Positions 33,741-42,766 of a DNA stretch of 64,000 nt are shown in pieces; the stretch's first letter is position 1; every line of letters starts with the position of its first letter. The position numbers and the translations under genes are program-made. The DNA is from Bacteroidota bacterium (GTDB lineage: Bacteria > Bacteroidota > Bacteroidia > Bacteroidales > P3). The stretch spans positions 124,001 through 188,000 of the forward strand of contig JAEZKK010000006.1 of assembly GCA_023415495.1 (NCBI GenBank). Direction: 5' to 3'. The notes under the pieces are model-generated. The model saw only the letters and a program-made list of their open reading frames with translations. It made no database searches and was not told the DNA's origin.

Positions 33741-34370
33741 ATGTCAGGTTTAATAGGAAAAAAAATTGGGATGACCAGTATTTACGATGCCTCCGGTAAA
33801 CAACAACCGTGCACTGTTATTGAAGCTGGTCCATGCGTAGTAACGCAAGTTAAAACAATGGAGATTGATGGTTACGCTGCAATTCAATTAGCTTTCGAAG
33901 ATATGAAAGAAAAGAATTGTACAAAACCTCTAAAAGGACACTTTGCAAAAGCAAGTACAACTCCTAAAAGACATGTTGCAGAATTTACTCGTTTTGAGGA
34001 AGGACATCGTAAGGGATTTGGAGAAACTCTTACATGTGAAATATTCATTGAAGGTGAATTTGTTGACGTAGTAGGTAAGTCAAAAGGAAAAGGTTTTCAA
34101 GGTGTAGTAAAACGCCATGGTTTTAGAGGAGTTGGTGATAAAACTCACGGTCAACATGACAGATTAAGAGCTCCAGGTTCAGTAGGTGCTTCATCTTATC
34201 CTTCAAGAGTTTTTAAAGGATTAAGAATGGCAGGAAGAACAGGAGGGAAAAGAGTAAAGGTTCAAAACCTTCAAATTCTTAAAATATTCCCTGAAAAGAA
34301 TTTGATATTAGTAAAAGGATCTGTTCCAGGTCCAAAAGGTTCAATTTTAAAACTTGAGAGATGGAGTTAA
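33741..34370 (+). CDS. rplC: 50S ribosomal protein L3
   Basis: 209 aa. LIGKKIGMTSIYDASGKQ at the N-terminus and the long loop RHGFRGVGDKTHGQHDRLRA cut to its conserved centre KTHGQHDRLRAPGS identify L3, including the Gln-His tip near the peptidyl transferase centre. It overlaps rplD by 10 bases, a sign of translational coupling. Confidence 0.98.
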   Translation: MSGLIGKKIGMTSIYDASGKQQPCTVIEAGPCVVTQVKTMEIDGYAAIQLAFEDMKEKNCTKPLKGHFAKASTTPKRHVAEFTRFEEGHRKGFGETLTCEIFIEGEFVDVVGKSKGKGFQGVVKRHGFRGVGDKTHGQHDRLRAPGSVGASSYPSRVFKGLRMAGRTGGKRVKVQNLQILKIFPEKNLILVKGSVPGPKGSILKLERWS

Positions 34371-34993
34371 AAGTATATAACATAAATGGTAGCGACACTG
34401 GTAGAATAGTTACTATTAGTGATACATTATTAGGGATAGAACCAAATGATCATGCTATTTGGTTGGATGTTAAACAATTTTTAGCAAATCAACGTCAAGG
34501 TACTCACAAATCAAAAGAACGTTCTGAAGTTTCTGGTTCAACAAGGAAGCTTAAGCGTCAAAAAGGGACTGGAGGAGCAAGAGCTGGAGATATTAACAGC
34601 CCTTTGATGGTTGGCGGAGGTAGAGTATTTGGACCAAGACCAAGAGATTATTCGTTTAAATTAAACAAAAAAGTTAAGCGTTTAGCTAGATTATCTGCAT
34701 TAACCTATAAGGCTAAAGAATCAAATTTAATCATAGTTGAAGACTTTAATTTTGAAGCTCCAAAGACTAAAAATATGATTAAATTATTAGGAGATATGAA
34801 CCTAAATGAAAAAAAATCACTGTTTGTATTGAATAATCAAGATAATTTCGTAATTTTGTCGGCTCGTAATCTGTCGAACGTAAACATAACTAACCCACAA
34901 TCAGTTAATACATACGACATTTTACACGCAAATAATGTGATTTTTTCTGAAACAGCGATAAGGGAAATTGAATCAATGTATTCTAAATCGTAA
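34361..34993 (+). CDS. rplD: 50S ribosomal protein L4
   Basis: 210 aa. The extended loop that lines the exit tunnel is present (STRKLKRQKGTGGARAGD), followed by GGGRVFGPRPRDYSFKLNKK, the standard L4 motif. In E. coli L4 represses its own operon; nothing in this sequence shows that here. It starts inside the rplC end. Confidence 0.98.
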   Translation: MELKVYNINGSDTGRIVTISDTLLGIEPNDHAIWLDVKQFLANQRQGTHKSKERSEVSGSTRKLKRQKGTGGARAGDINSPLMVGGGRVFGPRPRDYSFKLNKKVKRLARLSALTYKAKESNLIIVEDFNFEAPKTKNMIKLLGDMNLNEKKSLFVLNNQDNFVILSARNLSNVNITNPQSVNTYDILHANNVIFSETAIREIESMYSKS

Positions 34994-35030
34994 TTTGAAA
35001 AGAATAAAATAACATTTAATTTAAATACAA

Positions 35031-35324
35031 ATGGAAATTATAGTAAAGCCAATTATTACTGAAAAGATGACTAAAACGACGGAGAAATTCTCTAATCGTG
35101 TTGGTTTTATAGTTAATAGGCATGCAAATAAAATTGAGATTAAGAAAGCTGTAGAAACTTTGTATAATGTAAAAGTTGATAGAGTAAATACAATTAATTT
35201 CAGAGGGAAAAATAAATCACGCTACACTAAAGCTGGATTTATCAAAGGAAAAACACCTGCAATTAAAAAGGCTATCGTGATGTTAGCTGCAGGGGAAGCA
35301 ATAGATTTTTTTAGCAATATTTAA
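35031..35324 (+). CDS. rplW: 50S ribosomal protein L23
   Basis: 97 aa, at the tunnel exit where nascent-chain factors dock. It starts with EIIVKPIITEKMTKTTEK, and FIVNRHANKIEIKKAVE follows, both typical of L23. Nine bases separate it from rplB. Confidence 0.97.
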   Translation: MEIIVKPIITEKMTKTTEKFSNRVGFIVNRHANKIEIKKAVETLYNVKVDRVNTINFRGKNKSRYTKAGFIKGKTPAIKKAIVMLAAGEAIDFFSNI

Positions 35325-35333
35325 TAAACAGAG

Positions 35334-36158
35334 ATGGCTTTAAAAAAATTAAAACCGACAACACCAGGACAAAGATTCAAGGTCGCTAGTACATTTGAAG
35401 AAATTACTGCTTCTAAACCAGAAAAGAGTTTAGTATTCGGAATTTCAAAATCAGGAGGAAGAAATAATCAAGGTAGAATGACCATGCGTTATATTGGTGG
35501 TGGTCATAAAAGATTATATCGTTTAATAGATTTTCGTAGGGATAAAGATAATATTCCTGCAACTGTTAAAACTGTTGAGTATGATCCAAATAGAACTGCA
35601 CGTATCGCATTAGTTGCATATGCAGATGGAGAAAAACGATATATTCTTTGTCCTCATGGATTAAAGGTCGGTCAAAAGATTTTATCAGGTATTGGAGTTG
35701 CCCCAGAAATAGGTAATACATTATTATTAAGCGAAATCCCATTTGGTACATTAATTCATAATATTGAATTACGTCCAGGTCAAGGTGCTAAGATGGCAAG
35801 AAGTGCAGGTTCTTATGCTCAGCTTATGTCAAGAGATGGAAAATATGCAATTCTTAGAATGCCTTCAGGTGAAACTAGAATGATACTTCAAGCATGCAGA
35901 GCGACTATTGGAATGGTTTCTAATATTGAGCACAATTTAGAAGTTTCTGGAAAAGCAGGTAGATCTCGTTGGTTGGGTCGTAGACCTAGAACAAGAGGGG
36001 TTGTTATGAATCCTGTTGATCACCCAATGGGTGGAGGTGAAGGCCGTGCAACTGGAGGTCAGCCTCGTTCTAGAAATGGTATTCCATCAAAGGGTTATAA
36101 AACTAGAGCTCCTAAAAAACATTCTAGTAAGTATATTATAGAAAGACGTAAGAAATAA
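35334..36158 (+). CDS. rplB: 50S ribosomal protein L2
   Basis: 274 aa. It supports subunit association and the peptidyl transferase centre. GGGHKRLYRLIDFRRDK and the late motif NPVDHPMGGGEGRATGGQ, with the critical histidine of the MNPVDHP segment, are intact. The C-terminus is basic as usual. Confidence 0.98.
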   Translation: MALKKLKPTTPGQRFKVASTFEEITASKPEKSLVFGISKSGGRNNQGRMTMRYIGGGHKRLYRLIDFRRDKDNIPATVKTVEYDPNRTARIALVAYADGEKRYILCPHGLKVGQKILSGIGVAPEIGNTLLLSEIPFGTLIHNIELRPGQGAKMARSAGSYAQLMSRDGKYAILRMPSGETRMILQACRATIGMVSNIEHNLEVSGKAGRSRWLGRRPRTRGVVMNPVDHPMGGGEGRATGGQPRSRNGIPSKGYKTRAPKKHSSKYIIERRKK

Positions 36159-36175
36159 TTAAATCATAGAAGGAA

Positions 36176-36454
36176 ATGAGTCGTTCGTTAAAAAAAGGAC
36201 CTTTTATACACTATAAGTTAGAGAAAAGGGTTTTAGAAGCACAAGAACAAAATAAGAAAACAACCATTAAGACTTGGTCGAGAGCATCTATGATTTCACC
36301 GGATTTTGTAGGTCAGACAATAGCTGTACATAATGGGAATAAATTTATACCTGTTTATGTTACTGAAAATATGGTAGGTCATAAATTAGGAGAATTTGCT
36401 CCAACCAGAAATTTCCGTGGACATGCTGGTCAAAAAGACAAGGGTAAGAAATAA
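36176..36454 (+). CDS. rpsS: 30S ribosomal protein S19
   Basis: 92 aa. MSRSLKKGPFIHYKLEKRV, then IKTWSRASMISPDFVGQTI, HNGNKFIPVYVTENMVGHKL cut at LGEFAPTR, and FRGHAG all match S19. It lies between rplB and rplV as usual. Confidence 0.98.
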   Translation: MSRSLKKGPFIHYKLEKRVLEAQEQNKKTTIKTWSRASMISPDFVGQTIAVHNGNKFIPVYVTENMVGHKLGEFAPTRNFRGHAGQKDKGKK

Positions 36455-36470
36455 TTAATTATCTGAGAAT

Positions 36471-36908
36471 ATGGGATCGAGAAAACATAATAGTGCTGAA
36501 GCACGTAAAGAAGCCAAAAAGAATCTATATATAGCTAAGCTGAATAATAATCCAACTTCTCCAAGAAAGACAAGATTAATGGCTGATGCAATTAGAGGCG
36601 TTGAAGTTAATAAGGCACTAGGTATATTACAATTTAGTCAGAGAGAATCTGCACCAAAATTGCGTAAGTTATTACTTTCTGCTATTGCAAATTGGCAATT
36701 AAAAAATGAAGGGATTAAATTAGAGGATAGTCAATTATATGTAAAAACTATAACTGTTGACGAAGGTAGACAATTGAAAAGACTTCGTACAGCTCCTCAG
36801 GGTAGAGGTTATAGAATTAAAAAACGCTCTAATCACATTACCCTTATTTTAGGTAGTAAACAAGAAGATAAAATAGGTGCAGCAACAAGTTTAACTGCTG
36901 AAAATTAA
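36471..36908 (+). CDS. rplV: 50S ribosomal protein L22
   Basis: 145 aa, longer than the 110 of E. coli through a basic N-terminal extension (GSRKHNSAEARKEAKK) and an extended C-terminus. The core reads SPRKTRLMADAIRG near the start and the tunnel loop GRQLKRLRTAPQGRGYRIKK at the end, where the beta-hairpin lines the exit tunnel. Confidence 0.97.
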   Translation: MGSRKHNSAEARKEAKKNLYIAKLNNNPTSPRKTRLMADAIRGVEVNKALGILQFSQRESAPKLRKLLLSAIANWQLKNEGIKLEDSQLYVKTITVDEGRQLKRLRTAPQGRGYRIKKRSNHITLILGSKQEDKIGAATSLTAEN

Positions 36909-36937
36909 TAAATAATATAATTAAAGAGTTTAATTAG

Positions 36938-37672
36938 ATGGGACAAAAAGCAAATCCAATAGGCAATAGACTAGGAATCATCAGAGGATGGGATTCCAAT
37001 TGGTATGGCGGAAAAAGGTTTGAAGCAAAACTTGTTGAAGATGATAAAATTAGAAAATATCTTAATGTCCGTTTAGCAAAGGCTGGTATTTCTAAAATTT
37101 ATATTGAAAGAACTTTAAAACTTGTTACTGTCACTATAAATACTTCAAGACCTGGCTTAATTATAGGAAAAGCTGGTCAGGAAGTAGATAAATTAAAAGA
37201 AGAATTAAAGAAGCTTACCTCAAAAGAAGTTCAAATTAATATTTCTGAGATTAAACGTCCAGAATTAGATGCTGTATTAGTTGCTTCAAATGTTGCTAAG
37301 CAAATAGAAGGAAGAGTTTCTTATCGTAGAGCGATTAAAAACGCTATAACAACTACAATGAGAACAGGTGCTGAAGGAATTAAAGTTTCTGTTTCTGGCC
37401 GTATAGGCGGTGCTGAAATGGCGAGAAGAGAACACTTTAAAGAAGGCAGAACCCCTCTTCATACATTAAGAGCTGATATAGATTACAGCCAAGCAGAAGC
37501 TCATACTACTTATGGTCGTATTGGTGTTAAGGTTTGGATTTGTAAAGGATTAGTTTATGGAAAGAGAGAACTTGTTCCTTCAACAGTAGGCGGTGGTAAT
37601 ATTAAAGAAGGAGGAAGACCTGGTGGAAATAGACCAGGAAATTCTAATCAAAGACCACGCAAAAAAAAATAA
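36938..37672 (+). CDS. rpsC: 30S ribosomal protein S3
   Basis: 244 aa. The N-terminal MGQKANPIGNRLGI, the KH domain GLIIGKAGQEVDKLKEEL and the C-terminal core SGRIGGAEMARREHFKEGRT all match S3, which lines the mRNA entry channel. The tail is rich in Gly, Arg and Lys. Confidence 0.98.
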   Translation: MGQKANPIGNRLGIIRGWDSNWYGGKRFEAKLVEDDKIRKYLNVRLAKAGISKIYIERTLKLVTVTINTSRPGLIIGKAGQEVDKLKEELKKLTSKEVQINISEIKRPELDAVLVASNVAKQIEGRVSYRRAIKNAITTTMRTGAEGIKVSVSGRIGGAEMARREHFKEGRTPLHTLRADIDYSQAEAHTTYGRIGVKVWICKGLVYGKRELVPSTVGGGNIKEGGRPGGNRPGNSNQRPRKKK

Positions 37673-37705
37673 TAGTTTAGTTAATAAGTCAAATATTGTA
37701 CGATA

Positions 37706-38131
37706 ATGTTACAACCTAAAAAGACCAAATTTAGAAAACAACAAAAAGGCAGGATTAAAGGGAATGCTCATAGAGGGCATGAACTCGCATTTGGTACTTT
37801 CGGAATTAAATCTATGGAAACATGTTTTATGACTGGACGTCAAATAGAAGCTGCTCGTCAAGCAGTAACACGTTATATGAAACGTGAAGGCCAAATTTGG
37901 ATAAGAGTTTTTCCTGATAAACCTATTACTAAAAAACCTAACGAAGTTCGTATGGGTAAAGGTAAAGGTGCACCTGAATATTTTGTTGCAAGAATAATGC
38001 CAGGAACTATGCTTTTTGAAGCTGAAGGAGTATCTTTAGAAATTGCAAAAGAAGCAATGAGATTAGCTGCTCAAAAACTTCCTGTTACTACAAAATTTGT
38101 AGTAAGAAGAGATTACGTTGAAGAAGAATAA
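37706..38131 (+). CDS. rplP: 50S ribosomal protein L16
   Basis: 141 aa. It starts MLQPKKTKFRKQQKGR; the conserved ARQAVTRYMKREGQIWIRVF and PDKPITKKPNEVRMGKGKG identify L16, which sits near the A site and is needed for tRNA accommodation. It is followed after six bases by rpmC. Confidence 0.98.
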   Translation: MLQPKKTKFRKQQKGRIKGNAHRGHELAFGTFGIKSMETCFMTGRQIEAARQAVTRYMKREGQIWIRVFPDKPITKKPNEVRMGKGKGAPEYFVARIMPGTMLFEAEGVSLEIAKEAMRLAAQKLPVTTKFVVRRDYVEEE

Positions 38132-38137
38132 ATTTAA

Positions 38138-38356
38138 ATGGATATGGAAAACAATGTAATAAAAGAACTTTCTACTGTTGAATTACAAGAAAGATTAGTT
38201 TCAGAAAAGTTGAGGCTAAATAAAATGAAGATTAATCATGCAGTAACTCCATTGGAGAATCCTAACATAATCAAAACTACAAAACAAGGCGTAGCTAGAA
38301 TAATGACTGAACTCAGGATGAGAGAAATTAATTCAAAATCTACTGAAAATAATTAA
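38138..38356 (+). CDS. rpmC: 50S ribosomal protein L29
   Basis: 72 aa, mostly two helices. ELSTVELQERLVSEKLRLNK and the late IMTELRMREIN match L29, a tunnel-exit protein next to L23. A second in-frame ATG six bases downstream could also serve as the start. Confidence 0.94.
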   Translation: MDMENNVIKELSTVELQERLVSEKLRLNKMKINHAVTPLENPNIIKTTKQGVARIMTELRMREINSKSTENN

Positions 38357-38378
38357 TACCTAAACTTATCAAAACAAA

Positions 38379-38633
38379 ATGGAAAGAAAATTAAGAAAAG
38401 AAAGAATAGGTACTGTTATCAGTAATAAGATGGAAAAGTCTATTCGTGTAATTGTAGAAAGAAAGGTTAAACATCCTAAATACGGAAAATTTATTAAGAA
38501 AAGTTCCAAGTTTATGGCTCATGATGAAAATAACGAATGTAATATTGGGGATAAGGTAAGAATTATGGAAACAAGACCGTTGAGCAAGAATAAATGTTGG
38601 AGATTAATTGAAATTTTAGAAAGAGCAAAATAA
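38379..38633 (+). CDS. rpsQ: 30S ribosomal protein S17
   Basis: 84 aa OB-fold protein that binds 16S rRNA early in assembly. RKERIGTVISNKMEKSIRV and HPKYGKFIKKSSKFMAHDE are characteristic, followed by GDKVRIMETRPLSKNKCWRL. One base separates it from rplN. Confidence 0.98.
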   Translation: MERKLRKERIGTVISNKMEKSIRVIVERKVKHPKYGKFIKKSSKFMAHDENNECNIGDKVRIMETRPLSKNKCWRLIEILERAK

Positions 38634-38634
38634 G

Positions 38635-39003
38635 ATGGTACAACAGGAATCAAGATTAATTGTTGCTGATAACAGTGGAGCAAAAAGTGCTCTTTGTATA
38701 CGTGTACTCGGAGGAACTAAACGAAGATATGCATCATTAGGTGATAAAATAGTAGTTAGTATTAAAGATGCTATTCCTTCAGGAAATGTTAAAAAGGGTA
38801 TTGTTTCGAAAGCTGTTGTTGTGAGAACAAAAAAGGAAGTAAGACGTCAAGATGGATCTTATATAAGGTTTGATGATAATGCTTGCGTACTTTTAAACAA
38901 TAACGAGGAAATGAGAGGAACACGTATATTTGGACCAGTTGCTAGAGAATTGCGTGAAAAACAATTTATGAAGATTGTGTCTCTTGCTCCAGAAGTATTA
39001 TAA
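38635..39003 (+). CDS. rplN: 50S ribosomal protein L14
   Basis: 122 aa. VQQESRLIVADNSGAKSALC, GDKIVVSIKDAIPSG and the end GTRIFGPVARELREKQFMKI identify L14, part of an intersubunit bridge. It opens the spc part of the operon without any break from the S10 part. Confidence 0.98.
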   Translation: MVQQESRLIVADNSGAKSALCIRVLGGTKRRYASLGDKIVVSIKDAIPSGNVKKGIVSKAVVVRTKKEVRRQDGSYIRFDDNACVLLNNNEEMRGTRIFGPVARELREKQFMKIVSLAPEVL

Positions 39004-39020
39004 AGCAAAATATTAAAGAT

Positions 39021-39338
39021 ATGAAATTGCACATAAAAAAAGGTGATATTGTAAAGGTTATAGCTGGCGATTCAAGAGGTTCAACAGGAAGAGTACTTGT
39101 TGTTTACCCTGAGAAAAATAGAGCTATAGTTGAAGGTATCAATAAAGTTAAGAAACACTCTAAGCCAAGTCCTAAAAACACTCAAGGAGGGATAATTGAA
39201 AAAGAGGCATCAATTCATATTTCTAACCTGATGATAGTAGATTCAAAAGGAAATGCTACAAGAATCGGAAGGAAATTAGATGAAAAAACTAATAAATTAG
39301 TTCGTTACTCAAAAAAATCAGAGGAGGTAATAAAATAA
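39021..39338 (+). CDS. rplX: 50S ribosomal protein L24
   Basis: 105 aa. The KOW motif KGDIVKVIAGDSRGSTGRVL is near the N-terminus, followed by VEGINKVKKHSKPSPKN. It is an assembly initiator of the large subunit. The last base of its stop codon is the first base of the rplE ATG. Confidence 0.98.
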   Translation: MKLHIKKGDIVKVIAGDSRGSTGRVLVVYPEKNRAIVEGINKVKKHSKPSPKNTQGGIIEKEASIHISNLMIVDSKGNATRIGRKLDEKTNKLVRYSKKSEEVIK

Positions 39339-39898
39339 TGTCATACGTACCAAGATTAAAGCAAAAATATCAAGACGAAATTATTGCTGCACTTAAAAAT
39401 GAATATAATTACAAATCTATAATGCAAGTTCCTCGCCTTATGAAGATATCTTTAAATCAAGGCTTAGGAAAAACAGCAATATTAGACAAAAAAGTAATTG
39501 ATCAAGGAGCTGAAGAAATGACAATTATTGCTGGTCAAAAAGCTGTTGCGACTAAAAGTAAAAAAGATATTTCCAATTTTAAATTAAGAAAAGGAATGCC
39601 AGTAGGCGTGAGAGTTACCTTAAGAGGAGATAAAATGTATGAATTTTTAGATAGATTAATTTCAGCTTCAATTCCTCGAATTAGAGATTTTAGAGGAGTT
39701 AATGATAAAGGTTTCGATGGTAGAGGTAACTTTTCTTTTGGAATTACTGAGCAAATTATTTTTCCAGAAATTGATATAGATAAAATTTCTAGAATTCAAG
39801 GTATGGATATTACTTTAGTAACCTCTGCGAATACTGATAAAGAAGCTCATTCATTACTAAAAGCTTTTGGATTCCCATTTAAAAATCAAAATAATTAA
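39338..39898 (+). CDS. rplE: 50S ribosomal protein L5
   Basis: 186 aa, a 5S rRNA-binding protein. QVPRLMKISLNQGLG, GQKAVATKSKKDISNFKLRK and the C-terminal FSFGITEQIIFPEIDIDKIS are conserved. It overlaps rplX by one base. Confidence 0.98.
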   Translation: MSYVPRLKQKYQDEIIAALKNEYNYKSIMQVPRLMKISLNQGLGKTAILDKKVIDQGAEEMTIIAGQKAVATKSKKDISNFKLRKGMPVGVRVTLRGDKMYEFLDRLISASIPRIRDFRGVNDKGFDGRGNFSFGITEQIIFPEIDIDKISRIQGMDITLVTSANTDKEAHSLLKAFGFPFKNQNN

Positions 39899-39904
39899 AA
39901 TATT

Positions 39905-40174
39905 ATGGCAAAAGAATCAATTAAAGCAAGAGAACGCAAAAGAGAAAAAATGGTCGCTAAATATGCTGCTAAAAGAGCTGCATTACTAGAGGCTGGAGAT
40001 TACGAAGCTCTTCAAAAATTGCCAAAAAATGCTTCCCCTGTAAGATTACATAATAGATGCAAATTAACAGGAAGACCAAAAGGATATATGCGTCAATTTG
40101 GAGTGTCGAGAATTAATTTCCGAGAAATGGCTTTAGCTGGATTAATACCTGGTGTTAAAAAAGCAAGCTGGTAG
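39905..40174 (+). CDS. rpsN: 30S ribosomal protein S14, zinc-free long form
   Basis: 89 aa. AKESIKARERKREKMVAKYA and RLHNRCKLTGRPKGYMRQFG identify S14. The C-x2-C zinc pairs of the short form are absent and the length is that of the cysteine-poor type, so no zinc is expected. Confidence 0.97.
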   Translation: MAKESIKARERKREKMVAKYAAKRAALLEAGDYEALQKLPKNASPVRLHNRCKLTGRPKGYMRQFGVSRINFREMALAGLIPGVKKASW

Positions 40175-40209
40175 TAGTAATATATTGCAAATCAATTAAA
40201 AAAAAAGAG

Positions 40210-40608
40210 ATGGTAACAGATCCAATTGCAGATTATTTAACTCGTTTGAGAAATGCATCATTAGCAAAACATAGAGTTGTTGAAATTCCTGCTTCAAAAT
40301 TAAAAAAAGAAATAACAAAAATTCTTTTTGATAAGGGATATATATTGAATTATAAATTTGAAGATGATCAATTTCCTAAGGTAATAAAAGTAGCCTTAAA
40401 ATATCATCCTACTACTAAAGAGTCTGCATTGACTACATTAACAAGAGTAAGTAGCCCAGGTTTAAGAAAATATGTTGGAGCTGAAAAGCTTCCAAGAGTT
40501 TTAAATGGATTAGGAATTGCGATAATTTCTACTTCAAGGGGCTTGATGACTGATAAAGAAGCAAAAACATTGAATATTGGCGGTGAAGTTATCTGTTATA
40601 TAAGCTAA
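40210..40608 (+). CDS. rpsH: 30S ribosomal protein S8
   Basis: 132 aa. TDPIADYLTRLRNASLAKH at the start and RVLNGLGIAIISTSRGLMTD near the end are typical of S8. In E. coli S8 represses the spc genes by binding mRNA; no such site was recognised here. Confidence 0.98.
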   Translation: MVTDPIADYLTRLRNASLAKHRVVEIPASKLKKEITKILFDKGYILNYKFEDDQFPKVIKVALKYHPTTKESALTTLTRVSSPGLRKYVGAEKLPRVLNGLGIAIISTSRGLMTDKEAKTLNIGGEVICYIS

Positions 40609-40629
40609 TTAATAATAGGAGAAAGAAAA

Positions 40630-41184
40630 ATGTCAAGAATAGGTAAATTACCAATTAGTCTACCAAAGGGTGTTGAAATAAATGTTAACGACAATAATGT
40701 TGTTACAGTTAAAGGACCATTAGGCACATTAATACAAAATGTAGATCCATGTATTACTTTACATGTTGAGGACAATATTTTGGAATTGAAAAGAGAATCT
40801 GACCAAAAACGACATAAAGCAATGCACGGTTTGTATAGAGCTTTAGTATTTAATATGGTTAAAGGGGTATCTGAAGGATTTAAAACAGTTCAAGAAGTTA
40901 TAGGTGTAGGTTACAAAGCTCAATCAACAGGTCAATTATTAGAATTAGCGCTTGGCTACTCTCATAATATTTTTTTCGAAATACCTACTGAAATTAAGGT
41001 AGAGACTATAACAGAAAAAGGGAAAAACCCGTTAATCATAATGACTAGTTATGATAAACAATTATTAGGTCAGGTAGCAGCTAAAATTCGTTCTTTACGT
41101 AAACCAGAACCTTATAAGGGTAAAGGTATTCGTTTCCAAGGCGAAGTTATTCGAAGAAAAGCTGGTAAAACTGCTGCTAAGTAA
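40630..41184 (+). CDS. rplF: 50S ribosomal protein L6
   Basis: 184 aa, two repeated domains near the factor-binding site. SRIGKLPISLPKGVEI opens the protein, and KPEPYKGKGIRFQGEVIRRK closes it, both standard. Spacing to rpsH and rplR is about 20-30 bases. Confidence 0.98.
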   Translation: MSRIGKLPISLPKGVEINVNDNNVVTVKGPLGTLIQNVDPCITLHVEDNILELKRESDQKRHKAMHGLYRALVFNMVKGVSEGFKTVQEVIGVGYKAQSTGQLLELALGYSHNIFFEIPTEIKVETITEKGKNPLIIMTSYDKQLLGQVAAKIRSLRKPEPYKGKGIRFQGEVIRRKAGKTAAK

Positions 41185-41212
41185 TAGTTAACAATTTATT
41201 CCATAAAATAGG

Positions 41213-41566
41213 ATGGCAAATAATAAAGAAGTTAGAAGAATAAAGTTGAAAATGAGGATTCGTAAAAGAATTAGCGGAACATCTGCTAGACCTCGTTTAA
41301 CAGTTTTTAGAAGCAATAGTGAAATCTATGCTCAATTAATAGATGACGTTAAAGGTTTTACTTTAGCAACAGCAAGTTCAATTGAAAAAGAATTCACTAA
41401 GAACGGAACAAACACAGACCAAGCAAAAGCTGTTGGTAAATTAATAGCAGAAAGAGCTTTATCAATAGGAATTGACACTGTAGTTTTTGATAGAAATGGT
41501 TATTTATACCATGGTAGAGTTAAATCATTAGCTGATTCTGCAAGAGAAGCAGGCTTAAAATTCTAG
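41213..41566 (+). CDS. rplR: 50S ribosomal protein L18
   Basis: 117 aa, a 5S rRNA-binding protein. RKRISGTSARPRLTVFRSN, the conserved AKAVGKLIAERALSIGID and FDRNGYLYHGRVKSLADSAR match L18. Confidence 0.98.
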   Translation: MANNKEVRRIKLKMRIRKRISGTSARPRLTVFRSNSEIYAQLIDDVKGFTLATASSIEKEFTKNGTNTDQAKAVGKLIAERALSIGIDTVVFDRNGYLYHGRVKSLADSAREAGLKF

Positions 41567-41575
41567 TAATAAGAT

Positions 41576-42094
41576 ATGGCAGATTTAAACATAAAAAGAG
41601 TAAAATCAAGCGAGATTGAATTTAAAGATCGTCTTGTAAGTGTTAATAGAGTTACCAAAGTTACAAAAGGAGGAAGAACATTTAGTTTTTCTGCAATTGT
41701 TGTAGTTGGAGATGAAAATGGTGTTGTTGGATATGGTCTTGGAAAAGCAAAAGAAGTTTCTGCTGCTATCGCTAAAGGAATAGATGATGCTAAAAAGAAC
41801 TTAATTAAAGTTCCAATTTTGAAAGGTACTCTTCCTCATGAGCAAATTGGGAAATACAGTGGAGCTAGAGTATTTATCAAACCAGCAGCTCCAGGAACTG
41901 GAGTTATTGCAGGTGGAGCTATGCGTGCTGTATTAGAAAGTGTTGGAGTAAAAGATGTTCTTGCTAAATCAAAAGGATCATCAAATCCACATAGTGTTGT
42001 AAAAGCAACAATTGATGCACTTTTACAATTAAGAGATCCTTATACAATTGCTAAATTGAGAGGAATTGATATGGATAGAGTATTTAACGGTTAA
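41576..42094 (+). CDS. rpsE: 30S ribosomal protein S5
   Basis: 172 aa. The N-terminal dsRNA-binding-like fold reads RLVSVNRVTKVTKGGRTFSF, with GYGLGKAKEVSAAIAKGIDD after it; the C-terminal part has GGAMRAVLESVGVKDVLAK. All are S5 landmarks. It lies between rplR and rpmD as usual. Confidence 0.98.
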   Translation: MADLNIKRVKSSEIEFKDRLVSVNRVTKVTKGGRTFSFSAIVVVGDENGVVGYGLGKAKEVSAAIAKGIDDAKKNLIKVPILKGTLPHEQIGKYSGARVFIKPAAPGTGVIAGGAMRAVLESVGVKDVLAKSKGSSNPHSVVKATIDALLQLRDPYTIAKLRGIDMDRVFNG

Positions 42095-42105
42095 TAATTC
42101 AATCA

Positions 42106-42282
42106 ATGAAAATAAAAGTTACACAAGTAAAAAGTGCTATAGGAAAAACCCTAAGACAAAAACAAACTTTAGCTTCATTAGGTTTGGGTAGAATCAATCA
42201 ATCAAGAGATCATGAGTTAACACCTCAAATAAATGGGATGATTGAAAAAGTTAAACATCTAATTAAGATAGAGGAAATTTAA
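42106..42282 (+). CDS. rpmD: 50S ribosomal protein L30
   Basis: 58 aa, read directly from the sequence between rpsE and rplO. It starts MKIKVTQVKSAIGKTLRQKQ and continues with TLASLGLGRINQSRDHEL, the L30 signature. The length is normal for the bacterial form. Confidence 0.96.
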   Translation: MKIKVTQVKSAIGKTLRQKQTLASLGLGRINQSRDHELTPQINGMIEKVKHLIKIEEI

Positions 42283-42312
42283 TAAGTAATAAATTCTTTA
42301 AAACTAATAAAA

Positions 42313-42759
42313 ATGGATTTAAGTAATCTTAAACCTGCAGAAGGATCAACAAAAAACCGTAAGAGAATAGGTAGAGGACAAGGCTCAGGAAGAGGTGGTA
42401 CATCAACTCGTGGACATAAAGGAGCAAAGTCAAGATCTGGATACTCACGTAAACTTGGATTTGAAGGTGGACAAATGCCACTTTATAGACGTCTACCAAA
42501 ATTTGGTTTTAAAAATATCAATAGAGTAGAATTTGATGCTATAAATATCGATATTCTTAATAAATTAATTGAAGAAAATCAATTATCTGATATTAATATT
42601 GATACATTAAAATCTCACGGTCTGGTTTCAGGAAAGAATAAGGTAAAAATACTTGGAAGAGGAAAATTAAATTATAAATTAAATATTACTGCAAATGCTT
42701 TCTCTAAGTCAGCTTTAGCAGAAATTCAAGCTCAAGGTGGTACTGCAATAATAATCTAA
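42313..42759 (+). CDS. rplO: 50S ribosomal protein L15
   Basis: 148 aa. The N-terminal glycine- and arginine-rich arm (RKRIGRGQGSGRGGTSTRGH) and FEGGQMPLYRRLPKFGFKN are characteristic. It precedes secY by seven bases. Confidence 0.98.
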   Translation: MDLSNLKPAEGSTKNRKRIGRGQGSGRGGTSTRGHKGAKSRSGYSRKLGFEGGQMPLYRRLPKFGFKNINRVEFDAINIDILNKLIEENQLSDINIDTLKSHGLVSGKNKVKILGRGKLNYKLNITANAFSKSALAEIQAQGGTAIII

Positions 42760-42766
42760 TTACAAA